From contig NZ_FOCE01000012.1 of the NCBI RefSeq assembly GCF_900110025.1, forward strand, positions 41,819-105,818: DNA of 64,000 bases, written 5' to 3'. The notes below the pieces were generated by a model, which saw nothing but the letters and a program-made list of their open reading frames with translations, ran no database searches and was not told the origin of the DNA. This DNA is from Gemmobacter aquatilis. GTDB taxonomy: Bacteria > Pseudomonadota > Alphaproteobacteria > Rhodobacterales > Rhodobacteraceae. Below, piece by piece: positions 33,867 through 41,891 of the stretch; within the stretch, counting starts at the first letter, position 1, and each line of letters begins with the position of its first letter. The translations under genes and the position numbers were made by a program.

Positions 33867-34937
33867 TCAGATGGCCAGAGCGACCAGATGGTTGTCCCAG
33901 GACAGGGCGGTGCTGCGGCGGGGCAGCAGGCCAGCGGCGTCGAGGGTGGAAATGGCGCCATTGCCATCGGTCACGATGAACCCGCCGGGGCCAGCCGCCA
34001 CGCCGCAGGCATCGGGGCGGCGGTGGGTGGCGACAAAGCGGCCATCGGTGGCGAAGACCTGCACCGCGCCGCCTTTGGGCGAGGTGATCGCGAGGGCGTC
34101 CAGCGTGGGGCTGTGGGCGATGGAGCCGGCATAGCCCTGCATCACATAGGCCTCGGTTTCCGGCGGCGGGCACAGGGTGAGGGCGCCGTTGTCCCACAGG
34201 CCAAGCAGCGGGACGGGGTCGGCGGGATCGCCCTCCCACTGCATGGCGAAGGCGACGCGGCCATCGGGCAGCAGTGCAAGGTGGCGGATGGAGTTCTGCG
34301 CCAGATCGGGTGGCAGTTCCGCTTGGCTGAGGATCTCGCCCCCCGGCGAGAGGCGGGCGAGGTTGGGGCGCATCGTGGCGATGTTGAGCTTGCGGCGGTC
34401 GGTCGGGTCGGTCTGGATGCCGCCATTGGCGATGATGAGGTCATCCGACAGCGGCAGGCGCTTGAGGTCATGCGGGCCGATGCCGCCCGAGGCCCATTCG
34501 CCGATGCGGGCATAGTTGGCGGTCGCATCCCACAGGCCGATGCGCCCGGCAGAGCCTTCGGCCTCCACCTCGGATGTATAGAGGGTGGCGCCATCGGCGG
34601 AGAAGGTGCCGTGGCCGTTGAACTGGCGGCCTGCGGGCGGGGTGAGGCGGGCGACCTGCGTGCCGCGCGCGCAGTCGATCACCAGCGCATAGGTGCCGGG
34701 GCGGCGGGCGAAGGCCACGGCCTCGGGCCGGGTCGGGTGGGCGGTGGCGGCATGGCCGCGCGCGGGCAGCGGCAGGGCAAAGACGGTTTCGCCCTGCGCC
34801 GACAGCCCGTGCAGCACGAAGGCGCCGGTGGCATCCTTGGCGGCGGCGAGGAAGGCGGGGCTGCCCGCATCGGCCCAGCCAAGCCGGGGCAGGGTGGAGG
34901 CGGCGAGAAGCGAGGCGAGGAAGCTGCGGCGCTGCAT
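33867..34937 (-). CDS. DUF1513 periplasmic protein, Tat-exported (iron operon)
   Basis: A 356-residue protein. QRRSFLASLLAASTLPRLGWADA is a twin-arginine signal. The mature part has repeated short beta-strand blocks compatible with a propeller (GAFVLHG, NGHGTFSADG, GIGPHDLKRL), typical of DUF1513. The ATG is two bases after the upstream imelysin stop; an overlapping TTG is an alternative. It is the last gene of a five-gene leftward run with HemP and imelysins. DUF1513 proteins are recurrently found in such iron-regulated clusters; biochemical function is unknown. Confidence 0.85.
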   Translation of the reverse strand: MQRRSFLASLLAASTLPRLGWADAGSPAFLAAAKDATGAFVLHGLSAQGETVFALPLPARGHAATAHPTRPEAVAFARRPGTYALVIDCARGTQVARLTPPAGRQFNGHGTFSADGATLYTSEVEAEGSAGRIGLWDATANYARIGEWASGGIGPHDLKRLPLSDDLIIANGGIQTDPTDRRKLNIATMRPNLARLSPGGEILSQAELPPDLAQNSIRHLALLPDGRVAFAMQWEGDPADPVPLLGLWDNGALTLCPPPETEAYVMQGYAGSIAHSPTLDALAITSPKGGAVQVFATDGRFVATHRRPDACGVAAGPGGFIVTDGNGAISTLDAAGLLPRRSTALSWDNHLVALAI

Positions 34938-34939
34938 GG

Positions 34940-35905
34940 TCAATCGCCGTCTGCGGCGTTGAAGCCGATCCCGGCGCCGAGGGCGGGGGCCAGTTCGGCC
35001 AACGCGGCGTCGCGGATCGCGCGGATGTCCTGCGCCAGAATCTCCAGCTTCAGGCGGGCTTGCGGATCGCTGACCCCGGCGAAAACCGGGTCTTGCAGCG
35101 CATCGGCCTGCGAAAGCGCGCGGTCGAAGGCGGCCTGCGTCTGCGGGGCTTCGGGCACCAGTTTCAGCGCGAACTGGCGCAGCGCCAGCAGCGAGAGTTG
35201 CACATCGCGCAAGGATCGGCCTGAAGCGCGGGCCTCGGCCCGTTCGGGGCGCGGGCGGTCAAACGTGCCCAGCGGGCGGCCCAGCCGTTGATCGGCGTTG
35301 AATTCCAGCCCGGTGATCAGGGCGGTCAGCAGCGCCTGCCGCGCCTCGGTTTCGGTCAGGTAGCGGTTGCCGGGGCCGGGTTGGGTGAGCGTGGCGGCGA
35401 AGTCGTCTTGCCAGCCTTGCGCCACGGATTCGGCCATGCCGGCCAGATCATCGGCGGTGGCCTGGGTCAGGGCGCAGGCGTAATCGCCCGAGGGGGCGGG
35501 ATCGGCGTAGAGCAGGCGTTCCAGCCCGAACAGCCCGCGCGCGGCGACGGATTGTTCGGCGAAGTGATCCGGCGCGAGGATCGCCGGGTCGGCGGCTTTC
35601 AGCAGCGCGGCCTGTGCCTTGGCGCCCAGCCCCTTGGGATCGGGCCAGAAGGCGATGGCCAGCGCGCGACCCTCCTCCTCCACCGGGCCGAGGCGCAGAT
35701 GGGCGACGGCGATCCACGCATCAAAGGCTTGATGGTAGAGCGGGCGCAGCACCGCCGGGTCGCAACTGTCGGAGGCTGCAAGGGTGGCGGTGGTGTCGCG
35801 GAAATGCGCGAGGCCGGGCAGGATGTGATCCGACACCGCTTCGGCCACATCGGCGCGGGCGGGAAGGGCGAACAGGCAGGTGGCAAGGGCAAGGCGAAGC
35901 AGCAT
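34940..35905 (-). CDS. Imelysin-family periplasmic protein
   Basis: A 321-residue protein with a signal peptide (LLRLALATCLFALPARA). The imelysin fold is suggested by helical repeats with YHQAFDAWIAVAHLRLGP, ARGLFGLERLLYAD and the C-terminal LKLEILAQDIRAIRD. The start overlaps the stop of the DUF1111 gene by one base (TAATG), so they are co-translated. Members of this family (IrpA, Irp8-like) are iron-regulated and thought to bind or process iron/haem in the periplasm. The HxxE-type site is not obvious here, unlike in the upstream paralogue. Confidence 0.85.
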   Translation of the reverse strand: MLLRLALATCLFALPARADVAEAVSDHILPGLAHFRDTTATLAASDSCDPAVLRPLYHQAFDAWIAVAHLRLGPVEEEGRALAIAFWPDPKGLGAKAQAALLKAADPAILAPDHFAEQSVAARGLFGLERLLYADPAPSGDYACALTQATADDLAGMAESVAQGWQDDFAATLTQPGPGNRYLTETEARQALLTALITGLEFNADQRLGRPLGTFDRPRPERAEARASGRSLRDVQLSLLALRQFALKLVPEAPQTQAAFDRALSQADALQDPVFAGVSDPQARLKLEILAQDIRAIRDAALAELAPALGAGIGFNAADGD

Positions 35906-37431
35906 TACAGGCTTTCCAGATAGGCGATCAGGGCGGCACGGTCTTCGGTCGGCAGGGCGACCACGGCATCGCGGGCCGCCTGCGCTTCACCGCCATGCCA
36001 GAGCACGGCCTCAATCAGGCTGCGCGCGCGCCCGTCATGCAGATAGGTGCTGTGGCCGCTGATCTGCGCCGTCATCCCGATACCCCAGAGCGGCGCGGTG
36101 CGCCATTCACGACCTGTTGCGCGGGATTCGGGGCGGTGATCGGCCAGACCTTCGCCCATGTCATGCAGCAGCAGGTCGGTGAAGGGCCAGATGAGCTGAA
36201 AGCTTTGTTCCGGTTGGGATTTCAGGCGGTTGGTGACGAATTTCGGGGTGTGGCAGGTGGCGCATTGCAGGCTGTGGAAGATCTGCTTGCCCTGCAGAAC
36301 CGCGGGCGCGTCCATATTGCGGCGTTCCGGCACGGCGAGGTTGCGCGAATAGAAGGTGACGAGATCGAGGCTGGCGCCATCCACCTCCAACCCGTCGCGG
36401 AGGCCGGGCTCCTGACCATCGGGGGCGGCGAGGCAGGTGGCCTGTGCGGCGGTGCAATCGCCTGCGGGCGTGGGGTGCAGCGGGGTGGACAGGCCCATGT
36501 CGCCCGCAAAGGCGCCGGCGCTTTGTTCCTTGACGGTGGGCGCCCCGGCCTTGTGGCCAAAGCGGCCCAGCATCGGCACGCCATATTCGACGCTCATCAC
36601 GATATTGGCGCGGCCCGAGATGCCGTCGCCATCGGCGTCGTCTTCATCGGCATGGGCGAGGATGTCGGCGGCGGGGATCGCCTCCAGCAGGCCCAGCCCG
36701 ATCATCTGGGGGGCGACGCGGGGCGACAGCAGCGTGTCGGGATGAAGCGGGCCATGGGCGGGGGCATCGACACTGTAGGTCGGCGCGCGCAAGGAGACCA
36801 CGGTGCCATCGGCCAGCGTGACCGGCTGTTCGGCATAGGTGAGGCCCATCTGCGCCTCGGCGGCGTAGCCGGGGGCGGCGAGATCCTGCAACTGGCCGCC
36901 ATAGGTGGGTTCGGGCCGGGTGGCGAGGTAATCGCGGATCGCGGGCACCGGATCGCCGCCGGGGATGGACAGGCGCAGGAACATCGAGACGCGCCCGTCA
37001 TCCGGCCCTTCGGGCGGGTGGCCGCGCCCGTCTTTCAGGTGGCAATCCTGACAGGCGCGGGCGTTATACAGCGGGCCCAGCCCATCGGAGGCCAGCGTGG
37101 AGGCGGGCGAGGCGACCCATGTCTTGCGGAACAAGCCGTTGCCCAGCTTGAAATCCATCTCGCGGTCGAACGGCATGTTTTCCGAGGATTGCGAAAAGGC
37201 ATCGGCAGAGGCGATGGCCCGCGTGGTGGCTGCACCGCCGGGCTTGGCCTCGAACGGTTCGGGTTTGGTGAAATCGGTGGGGGCGGCCAGCACGGGTTTG
37301 ATGCGCGCGGCCTCGGCCTTGGTGCGGGGGATCACGTTCAGGTGGCGGTCATCCAGCGCGGTGTCGGCGGTTTGGGCCATGGCGGGAAGGGCTGCGAGCA
37401 GCAGGAGCGGCAGGGACAGGCGGGCGATCAT
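35905..37431 (-). CDS. Di-heme oxidoreductase, DUF1111 (putative thiol oxidoreductase)
   Basis: A 508-residue periplasmic protein with a signal peptide (LSLPLLLLAALPAMAQ). Two c-type haem sites are seen, CQDCH at about residue 127 and CATCH at about 390. A DEDDADGDGISGRAN segment near 262-275 looks like a calcium-binding loop. DUF1111 members are annotated as di-haem thiol oxidoreductases or peroxidase-like. It lies between two imelysin genes, so it likely supplies the redox step for iron or haem handling. The start is the ATG giving the signal peptide; an upstream extension lacks it. Confidence 0.88.
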   Translation of the reverse strand: MIARLSLPLLLLAALPAMAQTADTALDDRHLNVIPRTKAEAARIKPVLAAPTDFTKPEPFEAKPGGAATTRAIASADAFSQSSENMPFDREMDFKLGNGLFRKTWVASPASTLASDGLGPLYNARACQDCHLKDGRGHPPEGPDDGRVSMFLRLSIPGGDPVPAIRDYLATRPEPTYGGQLQDLAAPGYAAEAQMGLTYAEQPVTLADGTVVSLRAPTYSVDAPAHGPLHPDTLLSPRVAPQMIGLGLLEAIPAADILAHADEDDADGDGISGRANIVMSVEYGVPMLGRFGHKAGAPTVKEQSAGAFAGDMGLSTPLHPTPAGDCTAAQATCLAAPDGQEPGLRDGLEVDGASLDLVTFYSRNLAVPERRNMDAPAVLQGKQIFHSLQCATCHTPKFVTNRLKSQPEQSFQLIWPFTDLLLHDMGEGLADHRPESRATGREWRTAPLWGIGMTAQISGHSTYLHDGRARSLIEAVLWHGGEAQAARDAVVALPTEDRAALIAYLESL

Positions 37432-37668
37432 GGGGGTGGTCCTGTGGGGCGGGCGGATTACCTGACTATAACTATCGGATAATTCGCCCGCCAGTGTCAT
37501 TCCGCCCGTCCGCGGATTTGGGCCTCAGTATCCCGCGGTTCCCGGGGCCGGATTTGTCGCTACGGCCAGGCGGGGTTTCGAGAAGGCCGATGCCGCCCGC
37601 TTCATCGGCGATCGGGCTGGCGAACGGGCGCGGCAGGCGCGTGATCGAGCGTGCCGGGCGGGGCCGGG

Positions 37669-38922
37669 TTACTGGAAGACGGCGCCGGGATTGTCGAGGC
37701 TGTCGGAGCCTTCGAGTGCGACGCCTTCGATGCCCAGCGTGGCGACGACCCGTTCGATTGAGGTGGTCTGTGTCACCAGCGCGTTCACCGCGCCCATGAT
37801 CAGCTCTTCGCCCTTCTTGTCGCCCGCGGCGAGCATCTGGTCATAGGCGAAACCACTCTCGGCGGCGGTCTTGATCGCTTGCAGGGCGACGACAGAGGCC
37901 TCCAGTTCGGCGCGCAACTGCATGTCCAGCGCGCCATCCTTCTGCGCCACCAGTTCCGACAGCGACGGGCCGGAGACGAGGGTGCCATCGGGGCGGGTAT
38001 AGCTGCCGAGATAGACGTTGCGGATGCCGACCCCATCGTAGAAATGGCTGTTGAACGTGTTGTCCGAGAAGCAGTCGTGTTCCTCCTCGGGGTCGTTCAG
38101 CATCAGGCCGAGCTTGATCCGCTCGCCCGCCAGTTCGCCATAGGACAGGCTGCCCATGCCGGTGAGGATCGCCTGCACCCCTTTGGCGGGATCGGCGGTC
38201 ACGGCGGCGCGGGCGGCGCCGCCTTCGGCCCAGTTGCCGGTCATTTCGGCCAGATCGGCCACCAGCAACTCGGTTGCGGCGGTCAGATAGGCGGCGCGGC
38301 GGTCACAGTTGCCATTGGTGCAGCCGTCGCCCGGCAGGTAATCGGTGAAGGGGCGAGCGCCCGCACCGGGGCCGGTGCCGTTCAGATCCTGCCCCCAGAG
38401 CAGAAATTCGATGGCGTGATAGCCGGTCGCCACATTCGCCTCGATCCCGTCCGCCTCGTGCAGGGTGGATTTGAGGAAATCGGGGGTGATCGCGCTGGCG
38501 TCGATCTCGGTGCTGCCAAGGGTGAAGTGCGGCGTGGCGATCACGTTCAGCGTGGAAAGCAGGTTTTCCTCGGACTGGCCATAAGAGGCATCGACATAGT
38601 CGATCAGCCCTTCGTCCAGCGGCCAGGAATTCACCCGGCCCTCCCAGTCATCGACGATCGGGTTGCCGAAGCGAAACGCCTCGGTCTGCTGATAGGGCAC
38701 GCGGGCGGCGATCCAGGCGGCGCGGGCCGCCTGAAGCGTGGCATCGGACGGGGTGGCGATCAGCGCCTGCACCGCCGCTTGCAGGGCCTGCGCCGTGGCG
38801 AGGCTGTCGGCATAGCCTGCCTCGGCGAGGGTGGCATAGGTCTGCACCACCTCGGCCTCGGTCACGGCGAAGGCAGGCAGGGCGGCGGTGCAGAACAGGG
38901 TCGCAAGCAGGGTGTGTTTCAT
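37669..38922 (-). CDS. Iron-regulated imelysin-family protein (IrpA-like)
   Basis: A 417-residue periplasmic protein with a signal peptide (KHTLLATLFCTAALPAFA). FRFGNPIVDDWEGRVNSWPLDEGLIDYV, GYHAIEFLLWGQDL (the GxHxxE motif) and YGELAGERIKLGLMLNDPEEEHDCFSDNT are typical of IrpA-type imelysins. A Cys-bearing segment GCTNGNCDRRA is also seen. It lies 11 bases after hemP and heads the imelysin-DUF1111-imelysin-DUF1513 block after a 237-base gap to DUF1111 that has AT-rich DNA at 37464-37492 and may hold a second promoter. Role in iron uptake is inferred from family and context. Confidence 0.9.
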   Translation of the reverse strand: MKHTLLATLFCTAALPAFAVTEAEVVQTYATLAEAGYADSLATAQALQAAVQALIATPSDATLQAARAAWIAARVPYQQTEAFRFGNPIVDDWEGRVNSWPLDEGLIDYVDASYGQSEENLLSTLNVIATPHFTLGSTEIDASAITPDFLKSTLHEADGIEANVATGYHAIEFLLWGQDLNGTGPGAGARPFTDYLPGDGCTNGNCDRRAAYLTAATELLVADLAEMTGNWAEGGAARAAVTADPAKGVQAILTGMGSLSYGELAGERIKLGLMLNDPEEEHDCFSDNTFNSHFYDGVGIRNVYLGSYTRPDGTLVSGPSLSELVAQKDGALDMQLRAELEASVVALQAIKTAAESGFAYDQMLAAGDKKGEELIMGAVNALVTQTTSIERVVATLGIEGVALEGSDSLDNPGAVFQ

Positions 38923-38933
38923 CAGTCCGGCCG

Positions 38934-39098
38934 TTACTTTGTCAGGATCAGTTTGCCCGCGCGGGTGATCCGCAGCGAATAGATCTGATCGTTGAGGATG
39001 ATCCGCGCCAGATTGCCGCCTGCGGTCAGCAGGGTGGCATCGTGGCAGGGGGTGGCGTCGGCAGCCAGAAGGCTGCGCGGGTCGATACTCATGTTCAT
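38934..39098 (-). CDS. hemP: Hemin uptake protein HemP
   Basis: A 54-residue protein. The C-terminal IILNDQIYSLRITRAGKLILTK is the HemP signature (LNxxxYxLRITRxGKLILTK). HemP is a small cytosolic factor linked to haem uptake and its regulation in alphaproteobacteria. The ATG at 39098 has GGAGATG upstream. It is first of the iron block, eleven bases before irpA-like, and its start overlaps a possible small upstream frame. Confidence 0.9.
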   Translation of the reverse strand: MNMSIDPRSLLAADATPCHDATLLTAGGNLARIILNDQIYSLRITRAGKLILTK

Positions 39099-39238
39099 CG
39101 GGGCATCTCCATCCGGTCGAGAAAGGCACTGAGGTCCGGTGTCGCGGGCATCAGCCCCTCCATCGCCAGACGGAGCAGGTCCATCAGGCTCGGCGCTGGG
39201 GATGGGTCGGCCAAAGGGCCGCGCGGGGGAGCTATCAT
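39095..39238 (-). CDS. Possible small coupled ORF upstream of hemP
   Basis: A 47-codon frame (MIAPPRGPLADPSPAP start; ending in AFLDRMEMPR) ends with an ATGA overlap onto the hemP start. GAGG lies six to nine bases before its ATG. The rest of the 370-base gap up to 39466 holds the promoters of hemP and of the lpxR-like gene. I do not recognise the peptide; it might be a leader that couples translation to hemP. Low certainty. Confidence 0.3.
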   Translation of the reverse strand: MIAPPRGPLADPSPAPSLMDLLRLAMEGLMPATPDLSAFLDRMEMPR

Positions 39239-39328
39239 CTTCGGGCCTCGGGGTGGCTGCGTTGCGGTTGCTGTGGTCCGGGCTGACCCGAGGCGGGTTG
39301 GCTTGGATATGGCAAAAGGTGACAAAAA

Positions 39329-39347
39329 GACTTGGCTTTGTAAAGTC
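39329..39347. promoter_or_regulatory. Inverted repeat upstream of the hemP operon
   Basis: GACTT-N9-AAGTC symmetry in an AT-rich stretch about 90 bases before the small coupled frame. It could be a binding site for an iron regulator of the operon. No consensus match is claimed. Confidence 0.25.
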
Positions 39348-39466
39348 CGATTCTTTTACTTGGGAAATTTCACCGGTTGCAGAATGTGGCCGCCTTGCAC
39401 TATCGCGGGGGCAGGGCACCGGGTTAGAGTGCAAAAAAAACGCGAGCGGGCAGACAAGGAAAAAGC

Positions 39467-40384
39467 ATGAAACAGGCAATGCTGGCCGCTGCGGTGGCTT
39501 TGAGCGCGATTCTGGGGCAAGGCACGGCGGCGCAGGCGGAAGAGCGGGTGACGCTTGGCTTTGCGCGGCTGTTCACCAATGACGCGCTGGGCGACACGCA
39601 TGACCGCTGGCGCAGCGGATCTTACTATGTCAGCCGGTTTCGCGCGCCGCGCTGGGGCGGATCGCTGCCCACGCAATTCGGCGAATTGCTGGAATTCCGT
39701 CTGCGCACCGAAATCATCGCGCCGGAAAGCCTGACCGACCCCACGCCGGACCGCCGCTATGTCGGGGTGATCGCGCCGGGCATGGCGACGCATTTCGACA
39801 TGGGCGGGGTGGAAACGCTGCTGGGGGCGGAACTGGTGTTCACCGGGCCGCAGACCGGGGTCGGGCGGTTCCAGCGCGAGGTGCATGACCTGCTGGGGCT
39901 GGACGAGCCGACGGTGCTGGACAGCCAGATCACCGACGGCGTGCATCCGACGGTTTACGGCGAGATGGCGCGCAGCTTCGCCGTGTCGGACCGGGTGACG
40001 TTGCGGCCGTTTGCCGAGGCGCAGGCCGGGGTGGAAAGCTATCTGCGCTTTGGCGGCGACATGGTGGTGGGCAATTTCGGGCGCGGTGGCCTGATGTCGC
40101 GCGATACGGTGACGGGGCAGCGCGTCGAGGGGATTGCGGGCACGATCAATGCCGGGACCAGCTTCACGCTGGGCGGCGATGTGGCGCAGGTGTTCGACAG
40201 CGTCTATCTGCCCGAAAGCGGCACGGCCGAACTGACCGATACGCGGATGCGCCTGCGCGCCGGGTTCAACTGGCAGGGCGAACGCTCGGCGCTGTTCTAT
40301 GGCGTGACCTGGCTGGGCAAGGAATATGAAGACCAGCCGGACGGGCAGGTCGTCGGGTCGCTGCGGCTCAACCTGCGGTTTTGA
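39467..40384 (+). CDS. LpxR-like outer-membrane lipid A deacylase (DUF2219)
   Basis: A 305-residue protein with a signal peptide (AMLAAAVALSAILGQGTAAQAEE). The N-terminus of the mature part, GFARLFTNDALGDTHDRWRSGSYYVSRF, shows the NDxxxDTHDRWxSG pattern of DUF2219, the family of Salmonella LpxR, a beta-barrel that removes the 3'-acyloxyacyl chain of lipid A. Alternating hydrophobic strands continue to the end, which terminates in Phe (LRLNLRF) as expected for an outer-membrane barrel. Family is fairly clear; the enzyme activity is not proven by sequence alone. Confidence 0.78.
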   Translation: MKQAMLAAAVALSAILGQGTAAQAEERVTLGFARLFTNDALGDTHDRWRSGSYYVSRFRAPRWGGSLPTQFGELLEFRLRTEIIAPESLTDPTPDRRYVGVIAPGMATHFDMGGVETLLGAELVFTGPQTGVGRFQREVHDLLGLDEPTVLDSQITDGVHPTVYGEMARSFAVSDRVTLRPFAEAQAGVESYLRFGGDMVVGNFGRGGLMSRDTVTGQRVEGIAGTINAGTSFTLGGDVAQVFDSVYLPESGTAELTDTRMRLRAGFNWQGERSALFYGVTWLGKEYEDQPDGQVVGSLRLNLRF

Positions 40385-40420
40385 ATGGGTGAGCTTCGCC
40401 TCGCAAATAGCTGATCTTGC

Positions 40421-40455
40421 GGCAACAATCCGTATCAAATGGGCGGATTGTTGCC
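40421..40455. repeat. Perfect 12-bp inverted repeat before the Hint-domain gene
   Basis: GGCAACAATCCG at 40421-40432 and CGGATTGTTGCC at 40444-40455 bracket an 11-base loop. A third related half-site, CTGTTGCC, follows at 40472. The region 40385-40529 is markedly AT-rich compared with flanking genes. No T-run follows, so it is more likely an operator or RNA structure than a simple terminator. Confidence 0.8.
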
Positions 40456-40529
40456 AAAATATCATAGCACTGTTGCCGCAAGCCTGTTAACTTTTGTCCA
40501 TAAAATAAAAAACGAGCAGGCATACAGGC

Positions 40530-41600
40530 ATGAAAACGGGCTCTCGCGGCACGTTTGTCATTTCCTGGGCGCAGACAGAGACTGATGGAGTGCGGGCGGC
40601 GCCGCTGGATGTTCTTTGCGTAGGAGCATCCTGGTGCTGGACGGGGGCGGCTGTCCGGGTGGATGGGCCGTCCAATCTTCTGATTCTGGATGGGGCCGAG
40701 GGGGCAGCGGATCTGAGAAAACGGGCGGCGCGCATGGTGCGCCGGCTGGTCGGGGCATCGCTGGGGCGTGAAGCGCTGGATGCGCCCTTGGTGGAAGACG
40801 AGGAGGACGTGCCCGAACAGGGGTTCGTCGTCACGGATGGTATTCACAGCTACGGGATCACACTGATCGAGGTGCCCGATACTGGCGCACGCTTGCTGAT
40901 GTTTCTGGGCGAGATGCCGCCGGTGGCGCGCGACCTGTGGGTGGTGCGGGTGGCGATTGACCGGACGCAGAGTGGGGCCGGGGCGCGGCAGGCGGGCGGG
41001 GTGATCTGTTTCACCCCCGATACGCGCATCGCCACGCCCGAGGGGCCGCGGCTGATCCAGCATCTGCGCCCGGGCGACCGGGTGCTGACGCGCGACAATG
41101 GGGCGCAAGAGATCCTGTGGACCGGGCATCGCCGCATGACCGGCGCCCGGCTTTACGCGATGCCGCATCTGCGGCCGATCCGGTTCCGGTCGGGCGCGCT
41201 GGGGCTGGGGCGGCCCGAGGGTGACCTGCTGGTGTCGCCGCAACACCGGATGCTGCTGCGCGGCGCCACGGCGCGGGCGCTGTTCAACAGCGACGAGGTG
41301 CTGGTGGCGGCGGAGGATCTGATCAACGACCTGTCGGTGGTGGTGGATCATGCGCTGCGCGAGGTGACCTATATCCACATGCTGATGGAGCGGCACAACA
41401 TCGTCTTTGCCAACGGGCTGGAGACGGAAAGCTTCCATCCCGCCAATTGCGCGCTGGAGACGATCGAGCCCGCGCAGCGCGAGGGATTGCTGGCGATGTT
41501 TCCGGGCATCGCGGCCAATCCGTTCAGCTATGGCGATTATGTGCGGCGCAACCTGTCGGCCTCGGAAGCGGCGATCCTGCGGCATGATATGGCGGCCTGA
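40530..41600 (+). CDS. Hint-domain-containing protein
   Basis: A 356-residue protein. The Hint (hedgehog/intein) domain begins at about residue 157: VICFTPDTRIATPEGPRLIQHLRPGDRVLTRDNG (key part CFTPDTRIATPEG), with the second block LLVSPQHRMLL and the end block NIVFANGLETESFHPA. These domains can self-cleave via the Cys, as in Rhodobacteraceae secreted RTX-type proteins; no Ca-binding repeats are visible here. The N-terminal ~150 residues show no known domain. Start ATG at 40530. It follows an AT-rich intergenic region, which suggests specific regulation. Function unknown. Confidence 0.8.
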   Translation: MKTGSRGTFVISWAQTETDGVRAAPLDVLCVGASWCWTGAAVRVDGPSNLLILDGAEGAADLRKRAARMVRRLVGASLGREALDAPLVEDEEDVPEQGFVVTDGIHSYGITLIEVPDTGARLLMFLGEMPPVARDLWVVRVAIDRTQSGAGARQAGGVICFTPDTRIATPEGPRLIQHLRPGDRVLTRDNGAQEILWTGHRRMTGARLYAMPHLRPIRFRSGALGLGRPEGDLLVSPQHRMLLRGATARALFNSDEVLVAAEDLINDLSVVVDHALREVTYIHMLMERHNIVFANGLETESFHPANCALETIEPAQREGLLAMFPGIAANPFSYGDYVRRNLSASEAAILRHDMAA

Positions 41601-41601
41601 G

Positions 41602-41704
41602 GCGATTTTTCTGCGAAAAATCGCTGACGACGTGTTGGGTTGGCGATTTTTCTGCGAAAAATCGTTGAAGGCGTGCTGGGTGGCGATTTTTCTACGAAAA
41701 ATCG
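41602..41704. repeat. Three near-identical tandem stem-loops upstream of rpsD
   Basis: GCGATTTTTC-TGC-GAAAAATCGC is found at 41602-41624 and 41643-41664 (with one arm base lost), and with one loop change (TCTACGAA) at 41683-41704. The spacing is 41 and 40 bases. Each can form a 9-10 bp stem. They end 23 bases before the rpsD -35 element. They may act as transcript ends for the Hint gene or be an expanded REP-like family. Confidence 0.85.
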
Positions 41705-41727
41705 AAGGGTGGCCGCAGGAGGGGGCG

Positions 41728-41755
41728 TTGACACGGGCGGTGACCCGTCTATAAG
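41728..41755 (+). promoter_or_regulatory. Sigma70 promoter of rpsD
   Basis: TTGACA at 41728-41733 and TATAAG at 41750-41755 with a 16-base spacer; predicted start near 41762. This leaves a leader of about 130 bases before the rpsD ATG that could bind S4 for autogenous control, though no structure was proven. Confidence 0.85.
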
Positions 41756-41891
41756 CGCCGCCATGGTCCCGGGGGAAGCTCCGGGGCTTTTCATTGGTGT
41801 TGGTGGCCCCCGCAAGGGGATGCCTGTCGCCCGAACCCGCAGGGGGGAGGGAAAGGACAACGCCCTTCGTCTGTCTAGAAGGAGATCAGCG

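Noticed and set aside
41602..41704. CRISPR-like reading of the three tandem stem-loops
   Set aside because: Only three units of ~22 bases with ~18-base intervals, adjacent to a ribosomal gene and without cas genes; stem-loop repeats fit better.
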